A DNA stretch of 64,000 nt from Flavobacterium laiguense (GTDB lineage Bacteria; Bacteroidota; Bacteroidia; Flavobacteriales; Flavobacteriaceae), in NCBI RefSeq assembly GCF_003097655.1, contig NZ_QCZH01000008.1, positions 62,001-126,000 of the forward strand, read 5' to 3'. Under the pieces are notes generated by a model. It was given only the letters and a program-made list of their open reading frames with translations, was not told the DNA's origin and searched no databases. Shown in pieces: positions 25,947-36,758 of the stretch (position 1 is its first letter; each line of letters starts with the position of its first letter). The position numbers and the translations under genes are program-made.

Positions 25947-28007
25947 ATGCCAGAAATCATACAACCTCCAGTAGCTAAGATTATTCCAAAAAAGCTAAAA
26001 AAGCACAAAGAGATTAGAGTTGATAATTACTTTTGGTTAAATGACAGAGAGAATCCTGAAGTTATTGAATATTTGAATCAGGAAAATGCGTATTATCAAG
26101 CGAAAACGGCGCATACCAAAGATTTTCAAGTAGCATTATTTGAGGAAATGAAAAGCAGAATTAAGGAAGACGACCAATCGGTTCCTTATTTGTACAATGG
26201 GTATTATTATATCACCCGTTTTGAAAAAGGGCAAAATTATCCCATTTATTCCCGAAAAAAAGAAAGCCTTTCGGCAAATGAAGAAATACTGTTTAATTGT
26301 AACGAAATGGCCAAGGATAAGCCTTATTTTCAACTGGGAGCTTTGAGTATTAGTCCCGATAATAAAATGGCTCTTTTTAGCTATGATATTGTTGGAAGAC
26401 GCATTTATACCATTCAAATCAAAAATCTTGAAGACAATTCGATTTTAGAAGATAAAATAGAAAATGTTACGGGAAGCGCGGTTTGGGCTAATGATAATAA
26501 AACTATATTTTATTCGGATCAAGATGATGTTACGTTGCGTTCGGATAAAATTTTCAAGCATAAGTTAGGATCAAAACAAGCAGACGATGTTTTGGTTTAT
26601 TTTGAAAAAGACGAAACGTTTAATGTTGAAATCGCAAAGTCTAAATCCAGAAAATATTTAGCCATAGAGTCCGGTAGTACACTTACAACGGAGTATCAAA
26701 TTCTGGATGCCGATAATCCGGATGGGGAATTTAAAATATTTCAGAAGCGGGTTCGTGGATTGGAATACAGCATCAATCATTACGGTGATAGTTTCTATAT
26801 TATGACCAATAAGGATAAAGCAGAGAATTTTAAATTGATGAAAACTTCGGTAAACAAAACTTCAAAAGCCAATTGGGTTGAAGTAATTGCACACAGAAAA
26901 GAAGTTTTACTGGAAGATATTGAGATATTCAAAGACTTTTTAGTGGTTGAAGAGCGTGAGAACGGTCTGAATAAAATTAGAATTATGCCATGGAGTGGAG
27001 AAGGGGAGTATTACCTTCCTTTTGAAAGCGAAACCTATACGGCTTATACAAGTTCTAATGTTGATTTTGATACGGATGTATTGCGTTATGGATATCAGTC
27101 TATGACAACGCCATCTTCTATTATTGATTTTAACATGAAAACCAAAACCAAAGAAATCAAGAAAGAGCAACAAGTACTTGGCGGGAAGTTTGATAAAAAT
27201 AATTATACAGAAGAACGTGTTTGGGCAACTGCAGAGGATGGAACTAAAATACCTATTTCTATGGTCTATAGAAAAGGATTAAAGAAAGATGGTACTAATC
27301 CTTTGCTTCAGTACGCTTATGGGTCTTACGGTCATTCCATGGATGCCACATTCTCGTCGACTCGATTGACTTTGTTGGATAGAGGATTCGTTTTTGCCAT
27401 AGCACATATTCGTGGAGGAGAAGATCTGGGGAGACAATGGTATGAAGATGGGAAATTATTGAAAAAGATAAATACATTTACCGATTTTGTAGATTGCTCC
27501 AAGTTTTTAATAGCCGAAAAATATACTTCTGCACAACATTTATATGCCGAAGGCGGTTCTGCCGGAGGTTTGTTAATGGGAGCGGTGGTTAATATGGCAC
27601 CCGAATTGTATAATGGAGTAATTGCTCAAGTGGCTTTTGTCGATGTAGTAACGACTATGCTTGATGATAGTATTCCGCTTACTACTGGTGAATATGACGA
27701 ATGGGGAAATCCTAATGTTAAGGAATTTTATGACTATATGTTGTCTTATTCTCCTTATGATAATATTGTAGCTCAAAGGTATCCTAACATGTATATCTCT
27801 ACTGGTTTGCATGATTCTCAGGTACAGTATTGGGAGCCAGCTAAATGGGTAGCCAAATTAAGGGTTTTGAAAACAGATGATAACTTGTTGTTTTTGGATA
27901 CCAATATGGATGCGGGGCATGGAGGTGCTTCTGGACGCTTTGAAGCGATTAAGGAATTGGCCAAAGAGTACAGTTTTTTACTAGATTTAGAAAAAATACA
28001 AAAGTAA
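25947..28007 (+). CDS. ptrB: Oligopeptidase B (S9 family serine peptidase)
   Basis: A 686-residue prolyl-oligopeptidase-family enzyme (protease II) that cuts short peptides after basic residues. The N-terminal beta-propeller spans about 60-400, starting after DNYFWLNDRENPEVIEYLNQEN. The C-terminal hydrolase has NPLLQYAYGSYG, HIRGGEDLGRQWYEDGK, the nucleophile in AEGGSAGGLLMGAV, Asp in STGLHDSQVQYWEP and His in DAGHGGASGRFE. The Glu-rich site for basic P1 residues cannot be confirmed by eye. No signal peptide, so cytoplasmic. Confidence 0.94.
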   Translation: MPEIIQPPVAKIIPKKLKKHKEIRVDNYFWLNDRENPEVIEYLNQENAYYQAKTAHTKDFQVALFEEMKSRIKEDDQSVPYLYNGYYYITRFEKGQNYPIYSRKKESLSANEEILFNCNEMAKDKPYFQLGALSISPDNKMALFSYDIVGRRIYTIQIKNLEDNSILEDKIENVTGSAVWANDNKTIFYSDQDDVTLRSDKIFKHKLGSKQADDVLVYFEKDETFNVEIAKSKSRKYLAIESGSTLTTEYQILDADNPDGEFKIFQKRVRGLEYSINHYGDSFYIMTNKDKAENFKLMKTSVNKTSKANWVEVIAHRKEVLLEDIEIFKDFLVVEERENGLNKIRIMPWSGEGEYYLPFESETYTAYTSSNVDFDTDVLRYGYQSMTTPSSIIDFNMKTKTKEIKKEQQVLGGKFDKNNYTEERVWATAEDGTKIPISMVYRKGLKKDGTNPLLQYAYGSYGHSMDATFSSTRLTLLDRGFVFAIAHIRGGEDLGRQWYEDGKLLKKINTFTDFVDCSKFLIAEKYTSAQHLYAEGGSAGGLLMGAVVNMAPELYNGVIAQVAFVDVVTTMLDDSIPLTTGEYDEWGNPNVKEFYDYMLSYSPYDNIVAQRYPNMYISTGLHDSQVQYWEPAKWVAKLRVLKTDDNLLFLDTNMDAGHGGASGRFEAIKELAKEYSFLLDLEKIQK

Positions 28008-28080
28008 TTAGAATTTTTTTGTTAGATTTGCATCATATCGGGGTGAATTGAAAAAATACCTATAGATAAACTATTTTTTT

Positions 28081-29121
28081 ATGAAAGAAGAAATAAATGC
28101 TTATAATAATGTTTTAGAATTAATAGGTAATACACCACTTATTAAACTAAATAAAGTCACTGAAGAGTTAGAAGGTAATTTCTACGCTAAGGTAGAATCC
28201 TTTAATCCAGGACATTCTTCGAAAGACAGAATAGCTTTATACATCATCGAAGAAGCAGAAAAGCAAGGTATTTTGTCTCCAGGTGACACCATAATCGAAA
28301 CTACTTCTGGTAATACAGGTTTTAGTTTAGCTATGGTAAGCATTATAAAAGGATACAATTGTATTCTTGCCGTAAGTTCAAAATCATCCAAAGATAAGAT
28401 TGATATGTTAAGAAGTTTGGGGGCCAAAGTATATGTTTGTCCTGCCCACGTTTCTGCCGATGATGACCGTTCGTATTATAATGTAGCCAAGCGGTTACAT
28501 GAGGAAACAAAAGGATCGGTTTATATCAATCAATATTTTAATCAATTGAATATTGATGCGCATTATAAATCTACAGGGCCAGAAATTTGGAAACAAACTA
28601 ATGGAAAAATCACCCACCTTGTAGCTTGTAGTGGAACTGGAGGAACTATTTCCGGAACTGCAAAATACTTGAAAGAGCAAAACCCTAACATTAGAATACT
28701 TGGTGTTGATGCATTTGGTTCGGTTTTGAAAAAATACCATGAAACCAAAGAATTCGATAATGATGAGATTTATCCTTATAGAATAGAAGGTTTAGGTAAA
28801 AATTTAATCCCATCGGCAACAGATTTTGATATCATTGATAAATTTATCAAAGTTTCTGACGAAGAAAGTGCTCACGCAGCAAGAGAAGTAACCAGAAAAG
28901 AAGGTTTGTTTGTTGGATACACTTCTGGAGCGGTAATGCAAGCGATTAAGCAATATGCAGAAGAAGGGGAGTTTGATAAAAACAGTAATGTAATTGCTAT
29001 TTTTCCAGATCATGGTTCTCGTTATATGAGTAAAGTATTCAGTGATGAATGGATGAATGATCAAGGTTTCTTCGATAGTATTAATGAGGAAGAAGCCCAA
29101 AAAATTGAATTTATTAAATAA
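28081..29121 (+). CDS. Cysteine synthase / cystathionine beta-synthase-like PLP enzyme
   Basis: A 346-residue fold type II PLP enzyme. [13 protein letters not shown] opens the protein; the PLP Lys lies in [28 protein letters not shown] binds the substrate carboxylate; the phosphate loop is [16 protein letters not shown]; the C-terminal part has [15 protein letters not shown] with the Ser that contacts the PLP ring nitrogen. HSSKDR rather than the GSVKDR of O-acetylserine sulfhydrylase, and the QYFNQLN segment, are closer to cystathionine beta-synthase. There is no CBS domain. It makes cysteine or cystathionine from serine derivatives. Confidence 0.88.
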   Translation: MKEEINAYNNVLELIGNTPLIKLNKVTEELEGNFYAKVESFNPGHSSKDRIALYIIEEAEKQGILSPGDTIIETTSGNTGFSLAMVSIIKGYNCILAVSSKSSKDKIDMLRSLGAKVYVCPAHVSADDDRSYYNVAKRLHEETKGSVYINQYFNQLNIDAHYKSTGPEIWKQTNGKITHLVACSGTGGTISGTAKYLKEQNPNIRILGVDAFGSVLKKYHETKEFDNDEIYPYRIEGLGKNLIPSATDFDIIDKFIKVSDEESAHAAREVTRKEGLFVGYTSGAVMQAIKQYAEEGEFDKNSNVIAIFPDHGSRYMSKVFSDEWMNDQGFFDSINEEEAQKIEFIK

Positions 29122-29208
29122 ATAGAGATAATAGACAAATAGGTAATAGAATAAAGACTTTAAGGTGTTACTTTGGAGTCTTTTTTTTTAGACGTATTGT
29201 TAGCATAA

Positions 29209-29240
29209 AAAAAAACTCCAGATTGCTCTGGAGTTTTTTT
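29209..29240. terminator. Terminator between cysteine-synthase-like gene and yebC
   Basis: AAAAAACTCCAGA (29211-29223) and TCTGGAGTTTTTTT (29227-29240) form a strong stem with loop TTGC and are located between convergent genes; A and T runs allow use in both directions. Confidence 0.85.
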
Positions 29241-29274
29241 ATGGCTTATGTTTTTTAAATCTAAAATCAGAAAT

Positions 29275-29985
29275 CTACTCTTCCATAGTATGATATACGT
29301 TCATCACGTCATCATCTTCTTCCATTTTTTCGATTAGTTTCTCCACGTCAGCCATTTCAGCTTCGGTAAGTTTTTTTGTTATTTGAGGGATTCTTTCAAA
29401 GCCAGAAGAAAGAATCTCTATATTCCTGTTTTCAAGTTCTTTTTGTATCGTTCCAAAACTTCCAAAAGGGGCATAAATTAAGATACCATCTTCGTCTTCA
29501 AAAACTTCTTCGGCACCAAAATCGATTAATTCTAATTCTAATTCTTCAGGATCCATTCCTTTTGCAGGGATTCTAAAGTTACAGGTATGATCAAACATGA
29601 ACTCAACAGATCCTTGAGTTCCCATTGTTCCATTGCATTTGTTGAAATAACTTCTAACATTGGCAACTGTTCTGTTGTTATTGTCTGTGGCCGTTTCAAT
29701 CAAAAGGGCAATTCCGTGTGGAGCATATCCTTCAAACAATACTTCTTTATAGTTGGCTGTGTCTTTGTCAATTGCTTTTTTTATGGCGCGTTCTACGTTC
29801 TCTTTTGGCATATTGGCTGCCTTAGAGTTCTGAATCACGGCTCTTAATCTAGAGTTAGCTTCTGGATTTGGACCGCCTTCTTTTACCGCCATTACTATAT
29901 CTTTACCAATTCTGGTAAATGCTTTGGCCATTGCTGACCAACGTTTCATTTTTCTACCTTTTCGGAACTCAAACGCTCTTCCCAT
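29275..29985 (-). CDS. YebC/PmpR family DNA-binding/translation regulator
   Basis: A 236-residue protein of the YebC family; members act as transcription regulators and some relieve ribosome stalling at proline runs. The N-terminal domain begins MGRAFEFRKGRKMKRWSAMAKAFTRIGKDIVMAVK; the family block NSRLRAVIQNSKAANMPKENVERAIKKA follows, then YEGYAPHG-type FEGYAPHGIALLIE and TDNNNRTVANVRSYFNKCNGTMG. The acidic C-terminus ends in EKMEEDDDVMNVYHTMEE. The HKWSNIKHRK start of E. coli-type YebC is replaced here, as in other Bacteroidota. Confidence 0.95.
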   Translation of the reverse strand: MGRAFEFRKGRKMKRWSAMAKAFTRIGKDIVMAVKEGGPNPEANSRLRAVIQNSKAANMPKENVERAIKKAIDKDTANYKEVLFEGYAPHGIALLIETATDNNNRTVANVRSYFNKCNGTMGTQGSVEFMFDHTCNFRIPAKGMDPEELELELIDFGAEEVFEDEDGILIYAPFGSFGTIQKELENRNIEILSSGFERIPQITKKLTEAEMADVEKLIEKMEEDDDVMNVYHTMEE

Positions 29986-30087
29986 TTCTTTTTGTTATTT
30001 TGAACTGCAAAAATACAGCTATTCCTTATTTTTCCAAAATCAATTTATAATCTTTTGGAGAATTATATTCGAAATTTCTTTTAAAAT

Positions 30088-30256
30088 ATCCATTCAGGTT
30101 AAAGTTTTCAGTCACAGTCGCAGTTTTCAGGGTTGCTCCTAAACAATATAATTCGCCTTCTTAATAATATTTGTGAAAAAGTGAGTTTATTTTAGAGTTA
30201 TTTTAAAAAAAACACACACATTTTGGGATGAAAACTGAAAACTGAGACTGAAAACT
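30088..30256. repeat. Inverted GTTTTCAG repeats
   Basis: AGTTTTCAGTCACAGTCGCAGTTTTCAG (about 30095-30131) on the left is complementary in blocks to CTGAAAACTGAGACTGAAAAC (30234-30254, with an extra base) on the right. Similar CTGAAAACTGA runs also occur near 2298 (TTTTCAGATGTCAGTTTTCAG). No gene was seen in the 288-base gap. Confidence 0.6.
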
Positions 30257-30273
30257 TGCTGAATAGTTTCTTT

Positions 30274-32310
30274 TTAGTTTCTTTTTAATGCTTTAAAGTC
30301 TTCGATGATTCTTATTGCTTCATCGAGGTAATGGTTCGATTTTAAGGCGTCCAATTGCATTTGATTGTATTCTTTTTCAGAAGGATAAATTATAAGTAAT
30401 GATTTATTATAATTAGAATTGGATACATTTAGATTCAAATCTTGGGTGTCAAAGTTGTTGATTTCTTCCCATAAATTAGAAATGTTATTTTGTTCTTCAA
30501 AAATGCTATCTATAGTCATCGGTATTTCTAACTTTGATTTGTTGACGACCAAATCGATTTTAGAATTCAGCACTTTTACCGAATTAAAATAAGGGTCTTC
30601 CGCTACTCTTTTTGCGCTTTTTTGCGCTAATTCGTCTATTAAACTATTTTTCACATAGGTTTTAAATCGAACATGTGTATTTAAACTGTCATTTGGTATG
30701 GCGGTAGGGAACTCACTTTCCTTTTGAAAAACGCTTTGATATATAGTAGGGATTTGCACGTCTGGTATTACACCAACTGCTTGATGGCTTTTTCCGGTTA
30801 TTCGGTAAAACTTACTGATGCTTAATTTTACAAAATTTTGATCATCATTTTTTTCTAAAGGGGCAATGGTTTGCATGGTGGCTTTTCCTAAAGAAGTGCT
30901 GCCAATCAAAAGAGCCCGATTGTAATCTTGCATTATAGAGGCGAAAAATTCACTTGCAGAGGCAGAGTTTCCGTTAATTATAATGATAACAGGGCCTTTG
31001 TAAATCACGCCTTTATAAGGGTCGTTTATCACGGATAATCTTTTTTTATTATCTACCAATATTGAGATTGGTCCTGACTCAATAAATAAACCAGCTAATT
31101 TTATGGCTTCTTCCATTGATCCTCCGCCATTGTCAGTTAAGTCAATAACTAGTCCTTTGATGTCGTCCTTCATTAGTTTAATGGTTTCTTTGGCAACATC
31201 TTGCGCACACCCTTTGCTGCTACGGCCTTCAAAATCGGAATAGAAACTAGGGATTTTTATATATCCAATTTTGATATTCTTATCAATAACAAAGCTATAC
31301 ACGGTGTTTTCTTCGTCTTTTAAAACTTGCTTTTGTATGTTAACTTTAAAAATTTTTCCTGCGTTTCTTCTTAAAGTTAGTGTAATGCTAGTGTTTAATT
31401 CTGAACCTAATAAAGTTGAAATGGATTCTATAGAGGCACAAGAAACTTGCAAAGTTTCTTTTTGGTTGGAAACCGATAAAATTTGATCTCCTTTCTTGAT
31501 TTTTCCAGTTTTAAAGGCTGGGCCATTTGGATCGATTTCATTTACAATGATTTCATTTTTACTGTTAAGACTTACGTTTAAACCTATTGAAAGATGTTCT
31601 TTGGATAAAGTAGATACAAAACTAGATTTGGAATCGTTGCTAAAATAATTGGTGTGGGGATCAAAATAGCCACAATAGATATTATAAAGACCGTCTTCAA
31701 AAGGTTTTTCGCTTTTTATTAAGACATTAACTTTGCAAAGTTCGTTATCGATAATTGTTTTCTTGGATTTTGTCAGTAATGAGTTGAAATTGTTTTTTAT
31801 AGAATCTAAATTTTTGCTTTTTCCTGAAATGTCATTTAATACTTCGTAACGAATTTTTTTTCTCCAAACTTTCTCAACGTCACTCTCTTGAACGTAAAAG
31901 CTAAATTTTTTTTGTTTGAATCGGATTGTGTCTATTTGACTGAAGTCAAGGGTTTCTTTATTTATTTTTTCTAAAATGAGTTTGTTTCTCTCAAGATTAG
32001 TTTTATACAGTGCTTTGATTTCGGATATAAAAGAACAGTCTTTTTTTAGAATATAATCATTTAAATGGAGACGGTATTTACTTGAAAGAGCATCAAATTG
32101 TGATTTGTAAAAGATGTTTCTTGATGGGTCTAGCTCATTCATTAAGTTATCAAAAACATAAGCCGATAAACTATCGTTTACCGGCTTTGGATTAATATGC
32201 TCTTGTTGAATAAGCGTATTTATTTTAAAAAGAATTTCACATGTAGAATTGCTATTTTGTCCAAATAGTGAGTAGGTGAACAAGAATAGTACGAGTGAAA
32301 TTTTGTTCAT
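30274..32310 (-). CDS. S41 family carboxy-terminal processing peptidase
   Basis: A 678-residue tail-specific protease (Prc/CtpA family) with a signal peptide (LVLFLFTYSLFGQ). The N-terminal region to about 205 is the helical TSP N-domain (LDPSRNIFYKSQFD is a family mark). A PDZ domain lies at about 230-320 (GLNVSLNSKNEIIVNEIDPNGPAFKTGKIKKGDQIL). The protease domain follows, with KGLVIDLTDNGGGSMEEA, the nucleophile in INGNSASASEFFA and the catalytic Lys in GSTSLGKATMQT. Likely periplasmic. It is 10 bases downstream of gcvT on the same strand, so co-transcription is possible. Confidence 0.93.
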   Translation of the reverse strand: MNKISLVLFLFTYSLFGQNSNSTCEILFKINTLIQQEHINPKPVNDSLSAYVFDNLMNELDPSRNIFYKSQFDALSSKYRLHLNDYILKKDCSFISEIKALYKTNLERNKLILEKINKETLDFSQIDTIRFKQKKFSFYVQESDVEKVWRKKIRYEVLNDISGKSKNLDSIKNNFNSLLTKSKKTIIDNELCKVNVLIKSEKPFEDGLYNIYCGYFDPHTNYFSNDSKSSFVSTLSKEHLSIGLNVSLNSKNEIIVNEIDPNGPAFKTGKIKKGDQILSVSNQKETLQVSCASIESISTLLGSELNTSITLTLRRNAGKIFKVNIQKQVLKDEENTVYSFVIDKNIKIGYIKIPSFYSDFEGRSSKGCAQDVAKETIKLMKDDIKGLVIDLTDNGGGSMEEAIKLAGLFIESGPISILVDNKKRLSVINDPYKGVIYKGPVIIIINGNSASASEFFASIMQDYNRALLIGSTSLGKATMQTIAPLEKNDDQNFVKLSISKFYRITGKSHQAVGVIPDVQIPTIYQSVFQKESEFPTAIPNDSLNTHVRFKTYVKNSLIDELAQKSAKRVAEDPYFNSVKVLNSKIDLVVNKSKLEIPMTIDSIFEEQNNISNLWEEINNFDTQDLNLNVSNSNYNKSLLIIYPSEKEYNQMQLDALKSNHYLDEAIRIIEDFKALKRN

Positions 32311-32320
32311 TTAAAAAAAT

Positions 32321-33403
32321 TTATTTTTTATAGAAAGGCAATTTTACTACTTTGGCAGCAACATCATTTTTTCTAATTCTAATGAAAATATCACTGTCAA
32401 TAGTACTATTTTCAGTAGTTACGTAGCCTAATCCAATTCCTTTGTTCATGGAAGGTGACATGGTTCCAGAAGTTACAACTCCAATTACAGTACCACTAGC
32501 ATTTACTATTTCGTAATCGTGTCTCGGTACAGCGCGTTCTTGCATTTCGAAAGCTACTAATTTTTTCGTTACACCAGCTTCTTTTTGCTTTTTTAAATTC
32601 TCAGAATTGGTGAATTCTTTATTGAATTTTGTAATCCATCCTAATCCAGCTTCAAGTGGAGAAGTAGTGTCGTTAATGTCGTTTCCGTATAAACAGAACC
32701 CCATTTCTAGACGCAAAGTATCACGCGCAGCCAAACCAATTGGTTTAATTCCATAAGCAGCTCCTGCTTCAAAGACTTTATTCCAAATGTGTTCTGCATC
32801 TTCATTTTTGCAATAGATTTCAAAACCTCCTGATCCGGTATATCCAGTAGCAGAAATGATTACATTATCTCTACCAGCAAAATCAGCTACTTCAAAATGA
32901 TAATAGGTAATTGCTCCTAAATCAATAGATGATAAAGCTTGCATCGCTTCAACGGCTTTAGGTCCTTGAATTGCCAATAAAGAATAATCATCGGATAAGT
33001 TTCTCATATCTACACCCAAATCATTATGAGCCGAAATCCAATCCCAATCTTTATCAATATTCGATGCATTTACAACTAGTAAATACTGTTCTTCTTTCAT
33101 TTTATAGATAATTAAATCATCTACAATTCCACCTTCATTATTAGGTAAACAAGAATATTGTGCTCTGCCTATTGTTAACGTTGCTGCATCATTCGAAGTT
33201 ACTTTTTGTATTAAAGCCAATGCATTTGGACCAGAGAGAATAAATTCCCCCATGTGAGATACATCAAAAACACCTACTGTATTTCGAACCGTTTCGTGTT
33301 CAGCATTTACCCCTTCATAAAGAATTGGCATATTGTATCCAGCAAACGGTAGCATTTTCGCTCCCAAACCCTCATGTATGTGCGTTAAAGCAGTATTTTT
33401 CAT
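32321..33403 (-). CDS. gcvT: Aminomethyltransferase (glycine cleavage system T protein)
   Basis: T protein transfers the methylene group from the aminomethyl-lipoyl H protein to tetrahydrofolate, releasing ammonia. The 360-residue length is standard. Recognisable blocks are [83 protein letters not shown] and [18 protein letters not shown]. The Asp in NASNxxKD and the ATGYTG loop belong to the folate site. The rest of the cleavage system is not in the window. Confidence 0.97.
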   Translation of the reverse strand: MKNTALTHIHEGLGAKMLPFAGYNMPILYEGVNAEHETVRNTVGVFDVSHMGEFILSGPNALALIQKVTSNDAATLTIGRAQYSCLPNNEGGIVDDLIIYKMKEEQYLLVVNASNIDKDWDWISAHNDLGVDMRNLSDDYSLLAIQGPKAVEAMQALSSIDLGAITYYHFEVADFAGRDNVIISATGYTGSGGFEIYCKNEDAEHIWNKVFEAGAAYGIKPIGLAARDTLRLEMGFCLYGNDINDTTSPLEAGLGWITKFNKEFTNSENLKKQKEAGVTKKLVAFEMQERAVPRHDYEIVNASGTVIGVVTSGTMSPSMNKGIGLGYVTTENSTIDSDIFIRIRKNDVAAKVVKLPFYKK

Positions 33404-33965
33404 TGTTTTTTTTATATAAAATTAGACTGCTAATTTATGGCTTTTATTTTTTGTGGCAAAGCCTATAAACATTGAAAAAGAATATATTTTAAATTTATAA
33501 ACTATTGAATATTAAAGCGGAATAGGAATTTGATTTTTGTTGTCTAATATTATCTGTTTTTGATCTTTTTTTACCTTTTTTATTGAAAAGATTGTGACGG
33601 GAAAGTTAAATTCAATCCATGAATTTGCGAACTGTTTATGAATCAATTATTTTAATTAACGTCTATAGGAAGGCAATTGAAACGTTATTTAATTATAAGG
33701 AATAAACATTGATTTTATTACGATTTTAGCGCTACTGGAAATAGGATTGTGCTTTTAGTAATAATTTTGGGATGTCGTGACAAACTTCGCTAATAAAGTG
33801 TATAAAAAATATTTTTTTGTTCTTCGTACGAAGGATTAATTACATAAGAGAGCAGCTAAAGCAACCGATTAACAACAATGTATAATGTTTTATATAATTG
33901 GCCTTAATGTTATTCTGTATAGCTATCAGAATGTATCAACTGTTCCGTTTTTTCATTTAGCAAAA
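33404..33965. other. About 560 bases without a recognised gene
   Basis: AT-rich spacer upstream of gcvT and downstream of the TonB receptor. No frame over 40 codons looks protein-like and no repeat is evident apart from the terminator at its right end. Confidence 0.6.
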
Positions 33966-34002
33966 AAATAGCACTAATTCCAAATAAGGATTAGTGCTAT
34001 TT
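33966..34002 (-). terminator. Terminator of the TonB-dependent receptor gene
   Basis: Perfect 13-bp stem, AAATAGCACTAAT (33966-33978) with ATTAGTGCTATTT (33990-34002). It lies 39 bases beyond the receptor stop, with A-rich sequence on the left giving a T run on the minus strand. Confidence 0.85.
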
Positions 34003-34040
34003 GACTATTATGGAAAATAATCTCTTAAGAATGCCGTTGT

Positions 34041-36218
34041 CTAAAAATGGAATTTGGCGCCTACTGAAACATTTCTGCCCGATGCGTTCATACCCGATGC
34101 AAAAGTTCTGTATTGTAAATCGAAGATGTTTTCAAGACCAGCGTATACAGACAGTGTTTCATTGATGGCAAAAGCACTTTTAAAATTGAAAGTTTGCCAA
34201 GCTGGCATTCCACTTATAGGCGCATATTGTTCGTTGTCTTCACCGTTTAAATAGTAATCGTCGATATTTTTTTTGCCATTGAAAAGCATATAAAGATCAA
34301 GATCCATTATTTTTTTTTGATATTTCAAGCCTATCTTTCCGTAAACAGGGGGTATATGATCTAATGGTTTATTTCCGGAGTCTTCTATAATTTCTCCTTT
34401 GGTAAAATTCACTGTACCATAAGCTTTCAAAGGTGCTGTGATGGTCACTTTTAAAGTGGATGATAAACCAGTTACAAAAGCGTTCCCTTTATTTTGCATG
34501 GCAAAAACTTCGCTTTGCACTCCTTCATAGACTACAGAGCTTTGTCCGTTATATAGAAAATGATCTGTAATGATGGCATCAAACAGTCGGGTGTAATAGA
34601 AAGTGTTGTCAAACTGAACTTTTCTTCCTTGGCCTAAAGCAACAGTTAAATCTGCTGTTAATGATTTTTCTGGTTTGATGTTTGAATTAGGAATAACCAA
34701 AGTTCCGGGCGCTGACTCGAAGAGTTTTCCTAAATCATCCACATTTGGGACACGATAAGCCGAGGCTAAGTTGAATATGAATTTGGTACTTCTACTATTT
34801 TTCACGATCCCGGCAGTACCACTATAGGTAAAGTTATTTTGTTCGATGGTATTATAAGGAAGATTGAAAAATGAATTGTCCTCAATGGTACTTTTTAATG
34901 CAGCATAACCCGCTCTTGCACCAAAATTGTAAAAAGTGGTTTCGTCGATGTTGGCACTGTAGGTAGCAAAGAGGTCAGATCTGAAAGTATGGTTTTCACC
35001 ATTTGGATATCGGGTATCCGTTGGGGTTACGGCTCCTGTGATTCGGTTTGAATTTGTCGCGCTTGAATTTAAATCATCATAAAAAATTTCGGCTCCATAC
35101 AAAAAATCTCCTTTGCCGAGTTTTTTACGGAAATCGGCATTGAAAGCAAAAACATTTACTTTTTCAACTTGACTTTTAGTATTGTCATTGTTGAATTTTC
35201 GGGTAATTCTGCTTTCTATTATATTTTGATAGCTCAATCCTAAATTCATATTGCTATTAAATATCGCTTTGTCTTTTGAAAATTTATAAGCAGAAAGGAA
35301 TCTTTTTTGTGGTCCGTAATTCCAAACTGCATATTTCAATCCTGAACCAGTTGGGTCTGTCAAACGGTCGTATCTGGGAACTTCTGAGGAAGTTGAATAT
35401 TGCAAGTTTAAGCTGTGCTGAGTGTGTTCATCCTGCTGAAAAATAACCTTTTGCATGGCATTGTATTGTTTGTATCCTGAGAATTTTTGGATAAGGGGAT
35501 TGTTGTTGGTTACCAAATTATCTACATTATTTACTGTTTCTACATATTTAGGACGTTCCCCAAAAGATTCATTTCTTGGATTAGCGCCCATGCGTAAATC
35601 TCCGTAATTGTTGTATGAGAAAGAAGATAGAGAACTCCATTTTTTGCCTGCAAAATTAAAATCGAAATATTCCGTCAATCCATCGTTAGAACTATTGTAG
35701 TTGGTCATAGCATTTCCAGAAAACAATTTGTTATTGGTTTGTGGTAGGAATATTGGATTTTTGGTTTTCATATTGATGGCTCCGCCAAGGGCGTCACTTC
35801 CAAAAATTGTGGATGAAGGGCCAAAAAGAATATCGATTTGTTCCAACATGTTTTCATCTACTGTGATTACATTTTGAAGGTGACCTGCTCTGTAAATAAG
35901 GTTATTCATGCGGATACCGTCTACCAACAGTAGAATTTTGTTAGCTTCAAACCCTCTAAGTACGGGACTCCCACCTCCTTGTTGTGATTTTTGAACGGTT
36001 ATGGTTCCTGTGCTAGCCAATAAATCAGCCGTATTTTGACTTTTTTGCAGTTCGATTTCTTTTTGGGAAATGCGCTCAATCTCTTGAGTTGTTTTTGAAT
36101 AGCGTTCAGAACGAATGTTTATTTCTTTTAATTTAACTGATTTTGTGGTGTCCGAAGCAATTTGCGAATAACCAGTTATAGCGACAAAAAATGTCACTAA
36201 ATTGAATATTTTTTTCAT
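34041..36218 (-). CDS. TonB-dependent receptor, heme/hemoglobin type
   Basis: A 725-residue outer-membrane receptor with a signal peptide (NLVTFFVAITGYSQ). The plug domain (about 25-150) has ERISQKEIELQKSQNTADLLASTGTITVQKSQQGGGSPVLRGFEANKILLLVDGIRMNN, then IYRAGHLQNVITVDENMLEQIDILFGPSS. That pattern is typical of the hemoglobin/transferrin/lactoferrin receptor group (HmuR/HemR-like). A 22-strand barrel follows and ends in GAKFHF, the expected aromatic C-terminus. The carboxypeptidase-D-like N-terminal domain common in SusC proteins is absent. Iron control is likely but no Fur box was identified. The substrate is inferred from family resemblance only. Confidence 0.9.
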   Translation of the reverse strand: MKKIFNLVTFFVAITGYSQIASDTTKSVKLKEINIRSERYSKTTQEIERISQKEIELQKSQNTADLLASTGTITVQKSQQGGGSPVLRGFEANKILLLVDGIRMNNLIYRAGHLQNVITVDENMLEQIDILFGPSSTIFGSDALGGAINMKTKNPIFLPQTNNKLFSGNAMTNYNSSNDGLTEYFDFNFAGKKWSSLSSFSYNNYGDLRMGANPRNESFGERPKYVETVNNVDNLVTNNNPLIQKFSGYKQYNAMQKVIFQQDEHTQHSLNLQYSTSSEVPRYDRLTDPTGSGLKYAVWNYGPQKRFLSAYKFSKDKAIFNSNMNLGLSYQNIIESRITRKFNNDNTKSQVEKVNVFAFNADFRKKLGKGDFLYGAEIFYDDLNSSATNSNRITGAVTPTDTRYPNGENHTFRSDLFATYSANIDETTFYNFGARAGYAALKSTIEDNSFFNLPYNTIEQNNFTYSGTAGIVKNSRSTKFIFNLASAYRVPNVDDLGKLFESAPGTLVIPNSNIKPEKSLTADLTVALGQGRKVQFDNTFYYTRLFDAIITDHFLYNGQSSVVYEGVQSEVFAMQNKGNAFVTGLSSTLKVTITAPLKAYGTVNFTKGEIIEDSGNKPLDHIPPVYGKIGLKYQKKIMDLDLYMLFNGKKNIDDYYLNGEDNEQYAPISGMPAWQTFNFKSAFAINETLSVYAGLENIFDLQYRTFASGMNASGRNVSVGAKFHF

Positions 36219-36380
36219 TTTATGTTATTTTAAGCTGTCAACAAATAAATTAACATGGTGGTTTGAGAAGGTCTATTATTATTTTATTGCTTTTTTTGAC
36301 TAAGAATAACAGATTATCTTTCAGTGGAAATAGTGTATAGAGACACCAATGGTTTGTTTTTTCTTCGTTTATTAGGGTTA

Positions 36381-36758
36381 TTAAATTAAAGGGATTGAAA
36401 GAGGTTTTCTTATCGGCTGAATTATTATTCTTTTTAATAAAAAATTGTCTAAATAGGAGCGAAGTTCGTTTTCAAGATCGTCTTCTACCACAGTAACAGA
36501 TACATTTTTAGAATTGGCTTTAAATGAAATGACATCATAAAAAGCATCATCGATTTTTATCTCTCTCTTATTGGTAATTTGGTGCCATTGGTGGAGTGAA
36601 ATTTGGATTTCAGTAGATAACTCCGTTTTCTTTATTTGATTTTGAATTCTGGTTTCTTGTATGTTTTCTATCAATGTACCCGAGAATATAAAGAGTAATT
36701 CCAATACGTAAAACGCGGTGATGAATATCAGTGAAATTGTCTTTATTTTTTTTGTCAT
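36381..36758 (-). CDS. Unknown small membrane-anchored protein upstream of the TonB receptor
   Basis: A 125-residue protein with one N-terminal hydrophobic segment (about 8-31, ISLIFITAFYVLELLFIFSGTLI) after a basic start, then a charged helix and a strand-rich region with QWHQI and DAFYDVISFK. I do not recognise the family. The topology suggests a periplasmic domain tethered to the inner membrane. It precedes the heme-type receptor by 162 bases on the same strand, so it may be the first gene of the receptor transcript; small companions of this sort are common next to TonB receptors in this phylum, though the function is unknown. Confidence 0.75.
   Translation of the reverse strand: MTKKIKTISLIFITAFYVLELLFIFSGTLIENIQETRIQNQIKKTELSTEIQISLHQWHQITNKREIKIDDAFYDVISFKANSKNVSVTVVEDDLENELRSYLDNFLLKRIIIQPIRKPLSIPLI

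Noticed and set aside
29275..30273. A second gene in the spacer right of yebC
   Set aside because: Only inverted GTTTTCAG repeats and short antisense frames are present.
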